A DNA stretch of 64,000 nucleotides. It comes from Sabellastarte sp. h YS-2021 (taxonomy: Eukaryota > Annelida > Polychaeta > Sabellida > Sabellidae). The position numbers and the translations under genes were made by a program. The notes below the pieces were generated by a model that searched no databases, was not told the origin of the DNA, and saw only the letters and a program-made list of their open reading frames with translations. Location of the stretch: assembly GCA_964017235.1 (NCBI GenBank), contig OZ024929.1:110345793-110409792 (forward strand), in the 5' to 3' direction. Positions 31,428-41,589 of this stretch are shown here, in pieces (the stretch's first letter is position 1; the number at the start of each line of letters is the position of its first letter).

Positions 31428-34400
31428 AACTAGAAATAGGCCGCCCTGTTGATAGTAGATGCGAATAGAAACAGGATAGCATAGAAGAACACACATTATC
31501 ATGTGTAATGTCCACCCATGAACCTTTTGCCCAAATTGTACAGTAGTCTTACAAGACCCTGTTTCATTTGTAAAATATATCAATGATGCTTAAATATTTG
31601 ATAGTGTAGATGTAATTTATTTCAGCTTCATGCCTTTTTGCATTGGTTGGGTTGAAAATTTTGACGAAATCACTCTATCTTGCACGGTTAAGAAGATAGA
31701 AGCCAATTCCTGTTTTTCTATTTTTGGCAAAAATTTGAAAATTCAAAATGGCCGCCATTATTGGGAAAAGGAAATTTTTTTGAAAATTGCCAAGAGTACA
31801 TTTCTTAGATACCCTATGGGTCGAAAATTTCAACAAAATAACTCTATTTTGCACGGTTAAGGCCAGTTTGTGTTTTTCCATTTTGGGCAAAAATTCGAAA
31901 ATTCAAAATGGCTGCCATTTTTGGGGAGGGGAAAATTTTTTGAAAATTGCAAAGATTACATTCCTTAGATACCCTGTGGGTTGAAAATTTCGACGAAATC
32001 GCTCTATCTCGCATGGTTAAGGAGATAGAAGCAAATTTGTGTTTTGCCATTTTTGGCAAAAATTTGAAAATTCAAAATGGCCGCCATTTTAGGGGAGGGG
32101 AAAATTTTTTAGAAATTACCAAGAGTACAATGCTCAGATACCCTGTGGGTCGAAAATTTTGACGAAATCACTCTATCTGGCACGGTTAAGGAGATAGAAG
32201 CAAATTTGTGTTTTGCCATTTTTGGCAAAAATTCGAAAATTCAAAATGGCCGCCATTTTTGGGGAGGGGAAAATTTTTGGAAAATTGCAAAGATTGCATT
32301 CCTTAGATACCCTGTGGGTCGAAAATTTCGACGAAATCGCTCTATCTCGCACGGTTAAGGAGATAGAAGCAAATTTGTGTTTTGCCATTTTTGGCAAAAA
32401 TTCGAAAATTCAAAATGGCCGCCATTTTTGGGGAGGGGAAAATTTTTTGAAAATTGCAAATATTACATTCCTTAGATACCCTGTGGGTCGAAAATTTCGA
32501 TGAAATCGCTCTATCTCGCACGGTTAAGGAGATAGAAGCAAATTTGTGTTTTGCCATTTTTGGCAAAAATTCGAAAATTCAAAATGGCCGCCATTTTTGG
32601 GGAGGGGAAAATTTTTGGAAAATTGCAAAGATTGCATTCCTTAGATACCCTGTGGGTCGAAAATTTCGACGAAATCGCTCTATCTCGCACGGTTAAGGAG
32701 ATAGAAGCAAATTTGTGTTTTGCAATTTTTGGCAAAAATTCGAAAATTCAAAATGGCCGCCATTTTTGGGGAGGGGAAAATTTTTTGAAAATTGCAAAGA
32801 TTACATTCCTTAGATACCCTGTGGGTCGAAAATTTCGACGAAATCGCTCTATCTCGCACGGTTAAGAAGATAGAAGCAAATTTGTGTTTTGCCATTTTTG
32901 GCAAAAATTCGAAAATTCAAAATGGCCGCCATTTTTGGGGAGGGGAAAATTTTTGGAAAATTGCAAAGATTGCATTCCTTAGATACCCTGTGGGTCGAAA
33001 ATTTCGACGAAATCGCTCTATCTCGCACGGTTAAGGAGATAGAAGCAAATTTGTGTTTTGCCATTTTTGGCAAAAATTCGAAAATTCAAAATGGCCGCCA
33101 TTTTTGGGGAGGGGAAAATTTTTTGAAAATTGCAAATATTACATTCCTTAGATACCCTGTGGGTCGAAAATTTCGACGAAATCGCTCTATCTCGCACGGT
33201 TAAGGAGATAGAAGCAAATTTGTGTTTTGCCATTTTTGGCAAAAATTCAAAAATTCAAAATGGCCGCCATTTTTGGGGAGGGGAAAATATTTTGAAAATT
33301 GCAAAGATTGCATTGGTTAGATACCCTGTGTGTCGAAAATTTTGCCGAAATCGCTCTATCTCGCACGGTTAAGGAGATAGAAGCAAATTTGTGTTTTGCC
33401 ATTTTTGGCAAAAATTCGAAAATTCAAAATGGCCGCCATTTTTGGGGAGGGGAAATTTTTTTGAAAATTGCAAATATTACATTCCTTAGATACCCTGTGG
33501 GTCGAAAATTTCGATGAAATCGCTCTATCTCGCACGGTTAAGGAGATAGAAGCAAATTTGTGTTTTGCCATTTTTGGCAAAAATTCGAAAATTCAAAATG
33601 GCCGCCATTTTTGGGGAGGGGAAAATTTTTGGAAAATTGCAAAGATTGCATTCCTTAGATACCCTGTGGGTCGAAAATTTCGACGAAATCGCTCTATCTC
33701 GCACGGTTAAGGAGATAGAAGCAAATTTGTGTTTTGCCATTTTTGGCAAAAATTCGAAAATTCAAAATGGCCGCCATTTTTGGGGAGGGGAAAATTTTTT
33801 GAAAATTGCAAAGATTGCATTCCTTAGATACCCTGTGGGTCGAAAATTTCGACGAAGTCGCTCTATCTCGCACGGTTAAGGAGATAGAAGCAAATTTGTG
33901 TTTTGCCATTTTTGGCAAAAATTCGAAAATTCAAAATGGCCGCCATTTTTGGGGAGGGGAAAATATTTTGAAAATTGCAAAGATTGCATTGCTTAGATAC
34001 CCTGTGGGTCGAAAATTTTGCCGAAATCGCTCTATCTCGCACGGTTAAGGAGATAGAAGCAAATTTGTGTTTTGCCATTTTTGGCAAAAATTCGAAAATT
34101 CAAAATGGCCGCCATTTTTGGGGAGGGGAAAATATTTTGAAAATTGCAAAGATTGCATTGCTTAGATACCCTGTGCGTCTAAAATTTTGCCGAAATCGCT
34201 CTATCTCGCACGGTTAAGGAGATAGAAGCAAATTAGTGTTTTGCCATTTTTGGCAAAAATTCGAAAATTCAAAATGGCCGCCATTTTTGGGGAGGGGAAA
34301 ATTTTTGGAAAATTGCAAAGATTGCATTCCTTAGATCCCCTGTGGATCGAAAATTTTGCCGAAATCGCTCTATCTCGCACGGTTAAGGAGATAGAAGCAA

Positions 34401-35371
34401 ATTTGGGCAAAAATTCAAAATGGCCGCCATTTTTGGGGAGGGGAAAATATTTTGAAAATTGCAAAGATTGCATTGCTTAGATACCCTGTGTGTCGAAAAT
34501 TTTGCCGAAATCGCTCTATCTCGCACGGTTAAGGAGATAGAAGCAAATTAGTGTTTTGCCATTTTTGGCAAAAATTCGAAAATTCAAAATGGCCGCCATT
34601 TTTGGGGAGGGGAAAATTTTTGGAAAATTGCAAAGATTGCATTCCTTAGATCCCCTGTGGGTCGAAAATTTTGCCGAAATCGCTCTATCTCGCACGGTTA
34701 AGGAGATAGAAGCAAATTTGTGTTTTGCCATTTTTGGCAAAAATTCGAAAATTCAAAATGGCCGCCATTTTTGGGGAGGGGAAATTTTTTTGAAAATTGC
34801 AAATATTACATTCCTTAGATACCCTGTGGGTCGAAAATTTCGACGAAATCGCTCTATCTCGCACGGTTAAGGAGATAGAAGCAAATTTGTGTTTTGCCAT
34901 TTTTGGCAAAAATTCGAAAATTCAAAATGGCCGCCATTTTTGGGGAGGGGAAAATTTTTGGAAAATTGCAAATATTACATTCCTTAGATACCCTGTGGGT
35001 CGAAAATTTCGACGAAATCGCTCTATCTCGCACGGTTAAGGAGATAGAAGCAAATTTGTGTTTTGCCATTTTTGGCAAAAATTCGAAAATTCAAAATGGC
35101 CGCCATTTTTGGGGAGGGGAAAATTTTTTGAAAATTGCAAAGAGTACACTCCTCAGATACCCTGTGGGTCGAAAATTTTGCCGAAATCGCTCTATCTCGC
35201 ACGGTTAAGGAGATAGAAGCAAATTACTCAAAAGTAGTACTGAAAATACACAATGAAGTACCTAAATGGCTATTACTCATGTACTGACAAAGCTATCAGT
35301 CCCAAATGCAATACCAAGCGAGCTATGGACATAACAATCTTGTATTCAAAATTGTAGTAAAATATCTTTAA
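31428..35371 (+). repeat. H2 module copy 2 (5' end, 169-bp array, post-array)
   Basis: 3,944 bp. It is nearly identical to copy 1 in its 5' module and post-array block. It is 670 bp longer, which is about four more satellite units. Confidence 0.9.
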
Positions 35372-35705
35372 TTATTTTGGCTTAAATGCACGGAAACCAA
35401 TGGGTACTGAAAATAGCTGTACTTAAGTATTACTCAGTAAGCAAAAGAGGTACAACAGCCAAAAGCAATCCCAAGCAAGCTACTGACCCAATAAGCCTGC
35501 ATACCAAATTTGGTGACAATAGCTCTAATACTTTTCCTTTAAATGAGCGGAAACCATGCGTGACGCCGGACATCGGACGCCGGACGCCGGACATCGGACA
35601 TCGGACATCGGACATCGGACATCGGACATCGGACATCGGACATCGGACATCGGACGGCGAAAAAAGCAAAAATAATATATCCACCCCCCAGGGGGGTGGA
35701 CATAA
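35372..35705 (+). repeat. H2 3' module copy 1 with (GGACATC)n
   Basis: The module opens TTATTTTGGCTTAAATGCAC and reads to a heptamer run (GGACATC/GGACGCC, about ten copies). It ends in a 12-bp-stem hairpin of C6/G6 and TAA. Confidence 0.85.
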
Positions 35706-36011
35706 TTATTTTGGCTTAAATGCACGGAAACCAATGGGTACTGAAAATAGCTGTACTTAAGTATTACTCAGTAAGCAAAAGAGGTACAACAGCCAAAAGC
35801 AATCCCAAGCAAGCTACTGACCCAATAAGCCTGCATACCAAATTTGGTGACAATAGCTCTAATACTTTTCCTTTAAATGAGCGGAAACCATGCGTGACGC
35901 CGGACATCGGACGCCGGACGCCGGACATCGGACATCGGACAACGGACATCGGACATCGGACGGCGAAAAAAGCAAAAATAATATATCCACCCCCCAGGGG
36001 GGTGGACATAA
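35706..36011 (+). repeat. H2 3' module copy 2
   Basis: The same 3' module again, head to tail, with a shorter heptamer run. Its hairpin forms the true right boundary against pearl DNA. Confidence 0.85.
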
Positions 36012-36610
36012 TAAGCGAGTTATAGGCACTTTTACCTTTGGCTATCCTCGTTTGACCTTGAAGGAGGGGCCCAAGGTCAAATCCGACCACACCAGAAGAT
36101 TCCCAGCCCATGATTTTCTATATGCTGGTTTACCATCCCAAACCTCTAGGACCAATAATAAGCGAGTTATAAGCACTTTTAAGTTTGGCTGTCCTCGTTT
36201 GACCTTGAAGGAGGGGCCCAAGGTCAAATCCGACCACACCAGAAGATTCCCAGCCCATGATTTTCTATATGTTGGTTTACCATCCCAAACCTCTAGGACC
36301 AATAATAAGCGAGTTATAAGCACTTCTAAGTTTGGCTGTCCTCGTTTGACCTTGAAGGAGGGGCCCCAAGGTCAAATCCGACCACACCAGAAGATTCCCA
36401 GCCCATGATTTTCTATATGTTGGTTTACCATCCCAAACCTCTAGGACCAATAATAAGCGAGTTATAAGCACTTTTAAGTTTGGCTATCCTCGTTTGACCT
36501 TGAAGGAGGGGTCCAAGGTCAAATCTGACCACATCAGAAGATTCGCAGCACATGATTTCCTATAGGTTGGCTTCACATTGCAAACCTCTAGGACCAATAA
36601 TAAGGGAGAT
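36012..36610 (+). repeat. Pearl-type tandem core of P2, right part
   Basis: Four units, followed by the pearl 3' module (aagtccgctatgtgggttac, cttgtttttcagaatgaggc) and the terminal hairpin at 36985-37011. Confidence 0.9.
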
Positions 36611-37019
36611 ATAGGCACTTTTAAAGTCCGCTATGTGGGTTACTTTGGCACTCCGTGGATGACCTTGAATTAGGAGCTTCAAGGTCAAATGTGTGCAAGG
36701 TTGTAGAGGACATGTATATGTGTCATACATATCACCTATGAAGAGACTCAACCTTCTACCTATGAGGAACAGCCAGTAGAAAAATGTCGATTATTTTCAA
36801 AGAAATGCCCGTGGCGGCCATCTTGTTTTTCAGAATGAGGCTATTTTCCTTCCCAGAGAAGCTTACCCCCCAATGAAGATATCCTGCAAATTTGGTGAAC
36901 CTAGCTGCTGTTGTTTTCCTCTTAGAGCGTTAACGCCGAAAATCTCTCTACGCGCGGCGGCGGCGTAGCGAATGCTAAACCAAAGTATCCACCGGATGCT
37001 TCCGGTGGATACAATTAAT

Positions 37020-37614
37020 CATACTAACCGAGATAAAGACCAGACAAGATTTTAAAGGTCAAGATCACTACAGCAAGGTCAAAGGTCAAATCAAGGCCAC
37101 ACCATGATGTTGCACTCCTTAACAGCCTAACCAATGTCCCTGCTAAGTATCAACTTCCTACAACTTACAGTTTCCAAAATGTAGCCCAGAAAAATTTAAA
37201 GGTCAAGTTCACTACGGCAAGATCAAAGGTCAAATCAAGATCATACCATGACGTTACACAGCTACACCCTATAACCAATGTCCCTACCAAGTATCAACTT
37301 CCTACACCTTACAGTTTCTGAGATATAGACCGGATATAATTTTCACACTCAAGGTCACTACATCAAGGCCACAGTTAAGAGAATTTTCGCTTTCGGTAAC
37401 CAGTTCTAAAATTCGCATTCAACCACAACACTAAATCAAGGTCACATTATGACACTGCAAACCTACATCACATAATGATGTTGCACACCTACTCCTCCAA
37501 CTAATGTCCTTACCAAGTATCAACTTTCTACCCCTAAATGTTTCTGAGATACAGCATGCACAATCTTTTTGCCGTTGCCTGCCCTGACCCCCCATCCAGA
37601 CGCCATTGATGAAA
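37020..37614 (+). mobile_element. Family B element, truncated copy
   Basis: About three family B units, then the pre-hairpin segment (ttgcctgccctgacccccca, cagacgccattgatgaaaa). It breaks off where the next family B element begins. Confidence 0.65.
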
Positions 37615-38814
37615 AGAATAGCATCAGAGATGCCAGTACCCCACAGCCTGGGGAAATAGTTTTCAACACCATGACATATAAAAGTAGTGAAAAAGTACAA
37701 ACACCGGGATACTTTCAGCACAGTGTCACTTATATAAAGGTCCAAATAATGTTTAAGTAGAGAAAATAACTTCTGAGAGAAAGAAAATGTATGTAAAGTA
37801 AAGTACTAAATCAAGACAATTCAATAGAAAGATGACAGCATTAATCAGTAAACTAAAAAATATGAAGCTGCAAAATTTATTAATTGGAGAATAGCTGTTA
37901 ATGGAAATAGCATAATTATGTAAAAGTGCACATAATAATCAGTTGCAGCAATCCATATATCTTTGTCATAAGAGAAAGATGTCTCAAATATGGCAGCTCA
38001 ACACACTTTGGCAGAGCAAAAAGGTCACACTATGATGTACACATATATTTACATACACCCCCCCCACCCCCCCCAACCACTGTCCCTACCAAGTGTCAAC
38101 CTTCTACACCTTATGGAATCCAAGAAATAGCCCAGACAAGATTTTAAAACTCATGGTCACTTTAACAAGGTCAAAGGTCAAATCAAAGTCACACCATGAG
38201 GTTGCACACCCACACCCCCTAACCAATGTCCCTACCAAGTATCAACTTCCTACACCTTACAGTTTCCGACATATAGCCCAGACAAGATTTTATAGGTCAA
38301 GGTCACTACGGCAAGGTCAAAGGTCAAATCAAGGTCACACCATGATGTTGCACACCTACACCCCCTAACTAATGCCCCTACCAAGTATCAACTTCCTACA
38401 CCTAACGGTTTCCGAGATATAGCCCGGACAAGATTTTATAGGTCAAGGTCCCTACAGAAAGGTCAAAAGTCAAATCAAGGTCATACCATGACGTTGCACA
38501 CCTACACCCCCTAACCAATGTCCCTACCAAGTATCAACTTCCCACACCTAACGGTTTCTGAGATATAGCCGGACAAGATTTTCAAACTCAAGGTCACTAT
38601 GGCAAGGTTAAAGGTCAAATCAAAGTCAGACCATGACGTTGCACACCTACACACCCTAACCAATGCCCCTACCAAGTATCAACTTCCTACACCTTATGGT
38701 TTCTGAGATACAGCCCGGACAAACTTTTTCCCGCCGCCCGCCCACCCGCCCGCCCATCCGGACACCATGGGTGAAAACAATATCCCGACAGCCCTTAAGG
38801 GCTGTGGGGTAAAA
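37615..38814 (+). mobile_element. Family B element, near-complete copy
   Basis: The 5' end is AGAATAGCATCAGAGATGCC then AGTACCCCACAGCC. A unique stretch of about 350 bp and four to five array units follow. The end is CCCGCCCACCCGCCCGCCCA and the palindrome ACAGCCCTTAAGGGCTGT, then GGGGTAA at 38814. A poly-C tract sits at about 38056-38076. Confidence 0.75.
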
Positions 38815-38986
38815 ACTGCTTTTAAATAATCATCACTAATTCAGCTTTTAGAGGAAAAACAAGTTCACTCATTAAACACATTATTGCTATAACAATTCAT
38901 AACCTACACATCGTTGAACTAAATTTATTATCTGTGTTTAACATTTGTGGGATGTTTGTATAAATATTCATTACAGCAACATTTAA
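38815..38986. other. Spacer, no recognised feature
   Basis: AT-rich sequence ending in an in-frame stop just before the RT open frame. Confidence 0.4.
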
Positions 38987-40825
38987 TGTCAAATTTTAAA
39001 TAATAGGCCAATATCATCAACGGCAACAACCAGTGTTGTGGGTATTACTCCAACAACATCTCAAACACTTATTCCCACTGATGACAATGCAAAACCTGAT
39101 GATGCTACTGATCATGATGGTGATAGTGACCAAGAACAACCTTGTCCACTGTGTGGCATGATACCTGCTCCTGTGGTAGATGAATATGATGTTAACCCTC
39201 CTTCAGATCCTCCCCAAATTACTGTCTTTAGGCAAGTTTCTGAAGATGCTGTTGATAAAACAATTAAAGCATCACCAACAAAATCATGCCTGTTGGACCC
39301 TCTGCCGACATTCCTGATTAAGGAATGCATTGATATATTGCTACCATCCCTTACAAAGCTGGTCAACTGCTCACTCATGGAGGGATGCGTTCCTGATGCC
39401 TTCAAATCTGCTGTGGTCACTCCACTTATTAAAAAGCCAAATCTTCCCTCAAATGACCTTAAGAATTATCGCCCTGTATCAGGTCTCAGTTTTATATCTA
39501 AATTGGTAGAACGTGTGGTTGCTAAGCAGCTGTTAGAACATATTAATGCCAATAACTTAGACAACCCGTACCAGTCGGCATATAAGGCGGGCCATTCAAC
39601 TGAGACTGCTCTTCTCTACATAAAAAATGAGGTTCACTTATCATTGTCAAGAGGTGAATCCACTGCCTTGGTATTGCTGGACTTGTCTGCTGCCTTCGAC
39701 ACCATTGATCACTCTACTCTTCTGGGTTGCCTCCAAAACTGGTTTGGGGTCAGTGGCTCCGTTCTGAAATGGTTCACATCCTACCTAATGGACCGTTACC
39801 AATCAGTAAAAATTGGTTCTACTTTGTCAGATGTTTGTAAACTCCTATTTGGTGTTCCCCAAGGTTCTGTCCTGGGTCCTTTGTTGTTCTCATTGTACAC
39901 TACCCCCCTCAGTTCCATTATCAGTAAACATAATGGAATAAAGTTTCATTTCTATGCAGATGATAGCCAACTTTATATACATTTATCCCAGAAGAATCCA
40001 TCTGCTGCCTTTGAAAAGCTAAATAAGTGCCTAAATGATGTTAAAGAGTGGATGACAACTAGTAAGCTCAAACTGAATCCTGATAAGACTGAGTTTATCA
40101 TCTTTGGTTCGAAGAGACAAAGGGATAAGTTGAAAGCATGTTTTCCAATTGATATCCTGGGCAACTCACTCTGCCCTGCAGATTCAGTAAAAAATCTGGG
40201 TGTGTGGCTTGATTCAGATTTCTCTTTGTCCAAGCATGTTCAGAATGTCTGCAAAAGTTGTTTTGTTAAACTCCGTGACTTCAGACATGTCAGGCGGTTT
40301 CTTACTCATGATGTTTCTGTGCTTGTAGCCAACGCTCTTGTTAGTAGTCGGTTGGATTACTGCAACTCACTTTTCAGGAGCCTGTCCAAGTTCAATCTAC
40401 GCAAATTACAGTGCATCCAAAATAGTGCAGCTAGAATTGTATCAAACACCAGTCGATACACCAGCATAACTCCTGTGCTAAAGAAACTGCATTGGCTTCC
40501 TGTTGAACAGCGCATTGTGTTCAAGACAGTCACACTTGTTTATAAGTATCTTCACACAGGTTTTCCCAGGTATTTTTCACCACATCTTTCTTCCTACAGC
40601 AGTTCTTATAGTACCAGGCGCAGTCAAAGTGGTGGTAATTTCCTAGTTATTCCAAAGTTCTGCCCCTCTGTTCATAAATCTGTCAAACAGTTTGGTAATA
40701 GTTTTGCGTTTGATGCTCCTACTGTGTGGAATACTCTCCCTGATGTGATTCGTGCCTCTCCATCCCTGGCCTCCTTCAGAAAACAGCTCAAAACCTACCT
40801 GTACACCAAAGCATATCCACCCTAG
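38987..40825 (+). CDS. CR1/L2-like non-LTR retrotransposon ORF2, RT domain intact, endonuclease absent
   Basis: The frame is open from 38987 (after a TAA) to the stop at 40828. Counting from the GTG at 39038 it is 595 residues. RT motifs appear in order: SPTKSCLLDPLPTFLIKEC (~79-97), NYRPVSGLSFISKLVERVV (~143-161), motif A LLDLSAAFDTIDH (~212-224), motif B GVPQGSVLGPLL (~272-283) and motif C FYADD (~305-309). A C-terminal LRKLQCIQNSAARIV...LKKLHWLPVEQRI...FR.QLKTYL typical of CR1/L2-group elements follows. All catalytic Asp residues are present. There is no endonuclease, so the copy is 5'-truncated. Residues 1-55 (acidic, with a CPLCG motif) do not look like the usual linker and may come from the target site. 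Confidence 0.85.
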   Translation, partial: CQILNNRPISSTATTSVVGITPTTSQTLIPTDDNAKPDDATDHDGDSDQEQPCPLCGMIPAPVVDEYDVNPPSDPPQITVFRQVSEDAVDKTIKASPTKSCLLDPLPTFLIKECIDILLPSLTKLVNCSLMEGCVPDAFKSAVVTPLIKKPNLPSNDLKNYRPVSGLSFISKLVERVVAKQLLEHINANNLDNPYQSAYKAGHSTETALLYIKNEVHLSLSRGESTALVLLDLSAAFDTIDHSTLLGCLQNWFGVSGSVLKWFTSYLMDRYQSVKIGSTLSDVCKLLFGVPQGSVLGPLLFSLYTTPLSSIISKHNGIKFHFYADDSQLYIHLSQKNPSAAFEKLNKCLNDVKEWMTTSKLKLNPDKTEFIIFGSKRQRDKLKACFPIDILGNSLCPADSVKNLGVWLDSDFSLSKHVQNVCKSCFVKLRDFRHVRRFLTHDVSVLVANALVSSRLDYCNSLFRSLSKFNLRKLQCIQNSAARIVSNTSRYTSITPVLKKLHWLPVEQRIVFKTVTLVYKYLHTGFPRYFSPHLSSYSSSYSTRRSQSGGNFLVIPKFCPSVHKSVKQFGNSFAFDAPTVWNTLPDVIRASPSLASFRKQLKTYLYTKAYPP

Positions 40826-40990
40826 CCTGAATCATCCTCCTGGCGTTCTCCGTGGTGTTCGACCCCTGTTATGTCCCTGGACACAGAATTTTGTTGACTG
40901 CTTTTTGTTTTGTTGCGCCTTAGAGTCCTCTTGTTTGGGGAGATTAAGCGCTATAAAAGTCCAATTAGAATAGAAGAATAGAATAGAATG
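40826..40990 (+). mobile_element. LINE 3' UTR and microsatellite tail
   Basis: A short 3' UTR ends attaagcgctataaaagtcc and an (AGAAT)n-like tail (gaatagaagaatagaataga). The GCGCTATAAA end followed by a short tandem repeat is typical of CR1/L2 elements. The second copy ends the same way. Confidence 0.75.
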
Positions 40991-40999
40991 AAGCAAAAT

Positions 41000-41378
41000 G
41001 TTTACCAAAACCCATGCAGGCCGCATTCCAAATCTCTGGGGGATGTCTTGATAACAAAACCAAGGTGATACATTTGACAGTTGCAATGATGTAATAAAAA
41101 CACAATGGTGAATGTACTTTTAAACTTAGTGACAAATAGTAGCTTGTTGCAACTATTATAAGTCTTAAGGCACTATCACTTCACCCCCTTCTTCATTACA
41201 AATTCCATATGTAGTTAAACTTCAGCAATCTCATTCCTTTAAAACATCAATATGTCCATTTTTGCAACAGAAATTTCCACTGAGTTCTTCATTGTCAATG
41301 AAGTGTTATGTTTGACAGTGTATAAATATTTATTACAATCAGGGGAGGATATATTCATAGTTACTACAACTGTTTTAG
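41000..41378. other. Spacer between LINE and candidate exon
   Basis: No recognised feature apart from the splice acceptor of the next exon. Confidence 0.4.
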
Positions 41379-41568
41379 ACCAATCCAAGACGTAGGGCAG
41401 TGCCCAATGGGCGTGTTCTAACATCCGAGTTCATCACCCAGATTAAAGAGAAAGAAGAAAAAAACATGAAGGAAACTCAAGAGAAAGAACAGAGGAAAAG
41501 GAGGAAAGAGGATACAGCAGAACTCAAAAAACAAGCAATCAGTGACCGAATGAATCGGTCACATATCT
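41379..41568 (+). CDS. Candidate exon: charged tail of a pogo/CENP-B-like transposase gene
   Basis: After the acceptor CTGTTTTAG the frame reads TNPRRRAVPNGRVLTSEFIT and then a Lys/Glu-rich coiled stretch (KEKEEKNMKETQEKEQRKRR) to a TAG at 41567. The G-R-V-L-T-S-E motif followed by a charged helix is characteristic of the region after the DDE domain in pogo/Tigger/jerky-like proteins of invertebrates. The DDE domain itself was not found. The true donor is unclear; the GTCACA inside the hairpin at 41542-41562 is one option. Confidence 0.45.
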
Positions 41569-41589
41569 AGGGTTTGGCAGAGTAGAATG

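Larger units (their letters stand above)
28154..36011 (+). mobile_element. Helentron-derived element H2 with 169-bp satellite and duplicated modules
   Basis: The layout is: 5' module + array + post-array (28154-31427), the same again (31428-35371), then two tandem 3' modules (35372-35705, 35706-36011). Both 5' modules start AACTAGAAATAGGCCGCCCT. Both 3' modules end with a (GGACATC)n stretch and the hairpin TATCCACCCCCC-AGGGGGGTGGACATA, then A. It is inserted at an AA dinucleotide inside pearl element P2. Confidence 0.8.
26832..37014 (+). mobile_element. Pearl-like element P2, split by nested element H2
   Basis: The 5' end at 26832 is the same AACTAGACCTAGCGCATCGG as in P1, and the 3' hairpin GTATCCACCGGATGCTTCCG... 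ends at 37014. The pearl array is cut between 28153 and 36012. Joining 'ctaggaccaata' (left) to 'ataagcgagttata' (right) rebuilds a normal unit exactly. Without the insert the element is about 2.3 kb. Confidence 0.85.

Noticed and set aside
16220..35222. CRISPR-like array of short repeats
   Set aside because: Units are contiguous 169-bp satellites without variable spacers, in a eukaryotic intron context.
35430..35760. Frames with repeated RCPMSDV / GHRTSDI words on either strand
   Set aside because: They translate the (GGACATC)n heptamer run of the H2 3' module.
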